64,000 nucleotides of DNA, from the NCBI GenBank assembly GCA_025531455.1, contig JAMYHL010000096.1:58132-122131 (forward strand), given 5' to 3'. The notes beneath the pieces are model-generated. The model saw only the letters and a list, made by a program, of their open reading frames with translations. It was not told the DNA's origin and did not search any database. The stretch is from Apiotrichum sp. Y4204. Taxonomy: Eukaryota > Basidiomycota > Tremellomycetes > Trichosporonales > Trichosporonaceae. A program made the position numbers and the translations under genes. Shown one piece after another: positions 61,869-64,000 of this stretch (position 1 is its first letter; every line of letters begins with the position of its first letter).

Positions 61869-62279
61869 CCAACTGGCCCCCTTTGACGGTAGCTAGCAAC
61901 AAACCCCGTAGGAGTGGTATTGGCACAGAAGTGTGAACTGTACGTAGCGACGCAATATGGTGGGCTTGCTTTCTCGCTTTTGCCTCCCTCCTGTCCGTGT
62001 CGTGATCGCCAAATCGGTAGTAAACAGTTGTAGTAGACAGGAGCAGTTTCATTTGCATGAGGTGATCAGATTTTGAGGGCAGAAAGTCATCCCTCACGAG
62101 CGCTATTGTGGCTTTGATTCTCATGACTGTAGTGAGGCTTCCCACTATCTCGAGTTTCCCACACTAATGATGACGGTGTACAGACACCTGAGGCTGCATG
62201 ACAACTATGACTGTACGTTATATGTCGCATTGTGCGGCTCTCAAAAAAGGGACACACTTCATAAACACACAAACCTCCA
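61869..62279. other. Convergent intergenic region
   Basis: About 411 bp between the thaumatin-like gene and the NIS synthetase stop codon. Nothing recognised. Confidence 0.4.
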
Positions 62280-63893
62280 TCAAAAGAGCTCCGAGGAACA
62301 GTAGAGGGGATTGGCACAGTCCACGTAACAGTCCCCGGCGGTTGGAACCACGCGCATAGTAAGAAGCGCCTTGTGCTTGAGGGTCGGGCCCAGGAGGACT
62401 TGCAGATCGTCATCGGCATTCTTGGTGAACTCGGCGTCTGCAGCGCTGACAAACGACTTGTGGACGCTCAGGAGTTGCCGCCGTACACAAGTCCAGAGGT
62501 TCTGTCGGCTGTTTGCCGATCCGTCGGCCAAAGCCTCAACCACTTCGGACAAGTTCCCAAACACCACAGCGTGTGTAAACTTGTTGTATACAGCCTGCGC
62601 GTTGGGAGTAAGAATGAGCGACTCGTGGTGCAGAATAATGTTGGTGTTTGCGCCAGAGGAATTGAAACGGCCCGTGTGAACTCTCACTCCTCCGAGGTCA
62701 CGGACGAGCAGCCTTGTGGGGCTTCGTTGAGACCCAACGACAATGATTGTGTTTTGCAGGTGGGATTCGAGGGCGATGCCGTTCCTCCACAGCAATGGAA
62801 GGGTTGCCGACCAAACAAGATGGCTGTACCCGCCCATCCATGCAAGGGCAGCCTCCGCTGAAGGCATCGAGGAAGTCCGAGCCAGGTGGTCAACAAGCTC
62901 TTGCACCACTGGTTTTCCTGTAATGGGCGAGACAGCGACGAGGGCAGCACCGCTAATGCCCGTCTCGTCAGGACCAAGATGGTTTGTAAAGTCGGAACGA
63001 ACCACAGCCGACAATCCCCGAGAACGCTTCTCAGAGCCCGCCCCGTCCTTGGGCGAGAAGCAGATACCGGCGAGCTCCTGGACGGCCGCAACTCGCCCGT
63101 GCGTCAAAGGCTCCACTGTGAAGAGCTCTGACAGCAATCGAGTCATCTGAGGGCCATTGGAGATAGTGGCTGGGGAGATGCTTCTCACAGTGCTCGTAAT
63201 CTGCACATCGATGGCTGTCTTGATGGTGAGGTGCTGTCCGAGTACTCCGGGCGCGGCTGTTATGAGGGTTCTCGTTGAGATGGTTGGGCGGGAGGCGATC
63301 TGAACTTCCGGAAGCAACACCACTGTCTTTGCGGAGATCTCATTGGCATAATCGCGGGGGATTGCGTTTTTGGCTTGCCATGGGTGAACGGGAATAAACT
63401 CGTACTCCACAGCCTCGAGCCCTCGACGAACAAGTCCCTCAGCAGCTGCCGCGACGATGCGAGGGTAGTGGAGAGCCAAGACGCCACCGACAGAGCGACC
63501 GGCATCGTCCTTGCTCGAGGATACGAGAGACCGATGCACGGCCACGAGCTGAAGACCGACCGTTGGGCCAAACTCTGGGGCATATGCGATCGAGTCGTCG
63601 GGCGCAAAGCCGGTGCGGGTGCGTCGACACGGATGTCTGCGGTGTCCCTCGATACAGAGAGAATCAAGATCGATGTGGAGATCGCTGGGTGTCCTGCTCC
63701 TGAGAGTGTCGAGAATGCTGTGAGTGTTGAGAACCTTGGCCTTCAGACGCAAGGATTGCCCTTGGAGTTCTCCAGACGCCCGAGAAAGAGCCAAGTTGCA
63801 TGCAGAATCTGCGAGTTCGGCCTGCACTCGTTCCCACTCTGCTGTGCGTCCGAACGCCTCGGAGTCACAAGCATCCAACCCTTCCTGGGCCAT
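62280..63893 (-). CDS. NIS siderophore synthetase (IucA/IucC family), probably truncated at its 5' end by the telomere
   Basis: NIS synthetases join citrate or related acids to amines through acyl adenylates, making carboxylate/hydroxamate siderophores. A single intronless frame gives 537 residues from ATG 63893. Family motifs: EGHRRHP...RTRTGF (82-96; usually EGHPxHPxxKxRxGF, so an Arg stands where a Lys is common), VHPWQ (169-173), KTAIDVQITSTVRSISP (225-241) and GIALESHLQNT (372-382) with RDLGG (398-402). The frame stays open for 25 more codons upstream (63968-63894) with a family-like N-terminal segment (LLDGWLNALPF) before a TAA whose bases come from the telomere junction. A full enzyme normally has more residues ahead of EGHxxHP. 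Activity is therefore uncertain. Confidence 0.85.
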   Translation of the reverse strand: MAQEGLDACDSEAFGRTAEWERVQAELADSACNLALSRASGELQGQSLRLKAKVLNTHSILDTLRSRTPSDLHIDLDSLCIEGHRRHPCRRTRTGFAPDDSIAYAPEFGPTVGLQLVAVHRSLVSSSKDDAGRSVGGVLALHYPRIVAAAAEGLVRRGLEAVEYEFIPVHPWQAKNAIPRDYANEISAKTVVLLPEVQIASRPTISTRTLITAAPGVLGQHLTIKTAIDVQITSTVRSISPATISNGPQMTRLLSELFTVEPLTHGRVAAVQELAGICFSPKDGAGSEKRSRGLSAVVRSDFTNHLGPDETGISGAALVAVSPITGKPVVQELVDHLARTSSMPSAEAALAWMGGYSHLVWSATLPLLWRNGIALESHLQNTIIVVGSQRSPTRLLVRDLGGVRVHTGRFNSSGANTNIILHHESLILTPNAQAVYNKFTHAVVFGNLSEVVEALADGSANSRQNLWTCVRRQLLSVHKSFVSAADAEFTKNADDDLQVLLGPTLKHKALLTMRVVPTAGDCYVDCANPLYCSSELF

Positions 63894-63968
63894 TGCGCGA
63901 AACTGGTCCTGAGCTGTGTCGGCGCGAGTGAAAGGGAGAGCGTTCAGCCATCCGTCCAGCAGCGGATT

Positions 63969-64000
63969 TTAGGGGTTAGTGGGTTAGGGGGTTAGGGGGT
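63969..64000. repeat. Telomere repeats, TTAGGGGG type (slightly irregular)
   Basis: The last 32 bases read TTAGGGG, TTAGTGGG, TTAGGGGG, TTAGGGGG and T, with the G-rich strand running 5' to 3' toward the window end, the correct orientation for a right-hand chromosome end. The octamer form is known from Cryptococcus and relatives. Confidence 0.9.

Overview
The window reads as the end of a chromosome arm from a GC-rich basidiomycete yeast, most likely Tremellomycetes and perhaps Trichosporonales. The reasons are: (1) genes carry many introns, most only 31-45 nt long, with GTRNGN donors, a CTNAC-like branch point a few bases before the acceptor, and NAG acceptors; (2) the last 32 bases are TTAGGGGG-type telomere repeats, the form known in Cryptococcus relatives; (3) the conserved genes (class IV chitin synthase, UTP20, prefoldin 6, Maf, pyruvate decarboxylase) are fungal. 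All gene models below were spliced by eye. Apart from the thaumatin-like gene and the gene cut by the left edge, each spliced model adds up to an exact multiple of three. Family calls come from recognised motifs, not from searches.

Layout. 1-5.2 kb: the end of an unknown gene, then two tandem acidic or charged low-complexity proteins that share a 63-residue C-terminal tail encoded on a 191-nt last exon. 5.5-9.8 kb: class IV chitin synthase (minus), preceded by a gene-free 4.9 kb stretch with a G22 run and purine tracts. 14.7-36.5 kb: a dense housekeeping block holding an unknown S/T-P protein, prefoldin 6, a secreted beta-helix protein with a coiled-coil/membrane tail, an SDR, a mitochondrial AAA+ ATPase, Maf, UTP20, an intron-containing tRNA-Thr and a proline/serine-rich protein. 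37.2-52.2 kb: a small GPI-type wall protein, an MBL-fold hydrolase, pyruvate decarboxylase, an OPT oligopeptide transporter and an allantoate/nicotinate-type MFS permease, separated by long intergenic stretches.

53.1-64 kb is an accessory subtelomeric segment and the most interesting part. It holds a single gene that fuses a PhnY-like Fe(II)/2-oxoglutarate oxygenase to a PhnZ-like HD-domain diiron oxygenase (a candidate one-protein route for breaking 2-aminoethylphosphonate into glycine and phosphate), a secreted intradiol-type dioxygenase with a probable GPI tail, a DHA2-type multidrug exporter, a thaumatin-like wall protein with a Ser/Thr-rich tail, and an intronless NIS (IucA/IucC-type) siderophore synthetase. 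The NIS frame runs straight into the telomere repeats, as if its 5' end had been removed by a terminal deletion and telomere addition.

Common theme: the distal genes look like scavenging and surface functions (phosphorus, iron, aromatics, efflux), as is usual for fungal subtelomeres. The proximal half is core cell biology: wall synthesis, ribosome biogenesis, protein folding and mitochondria.
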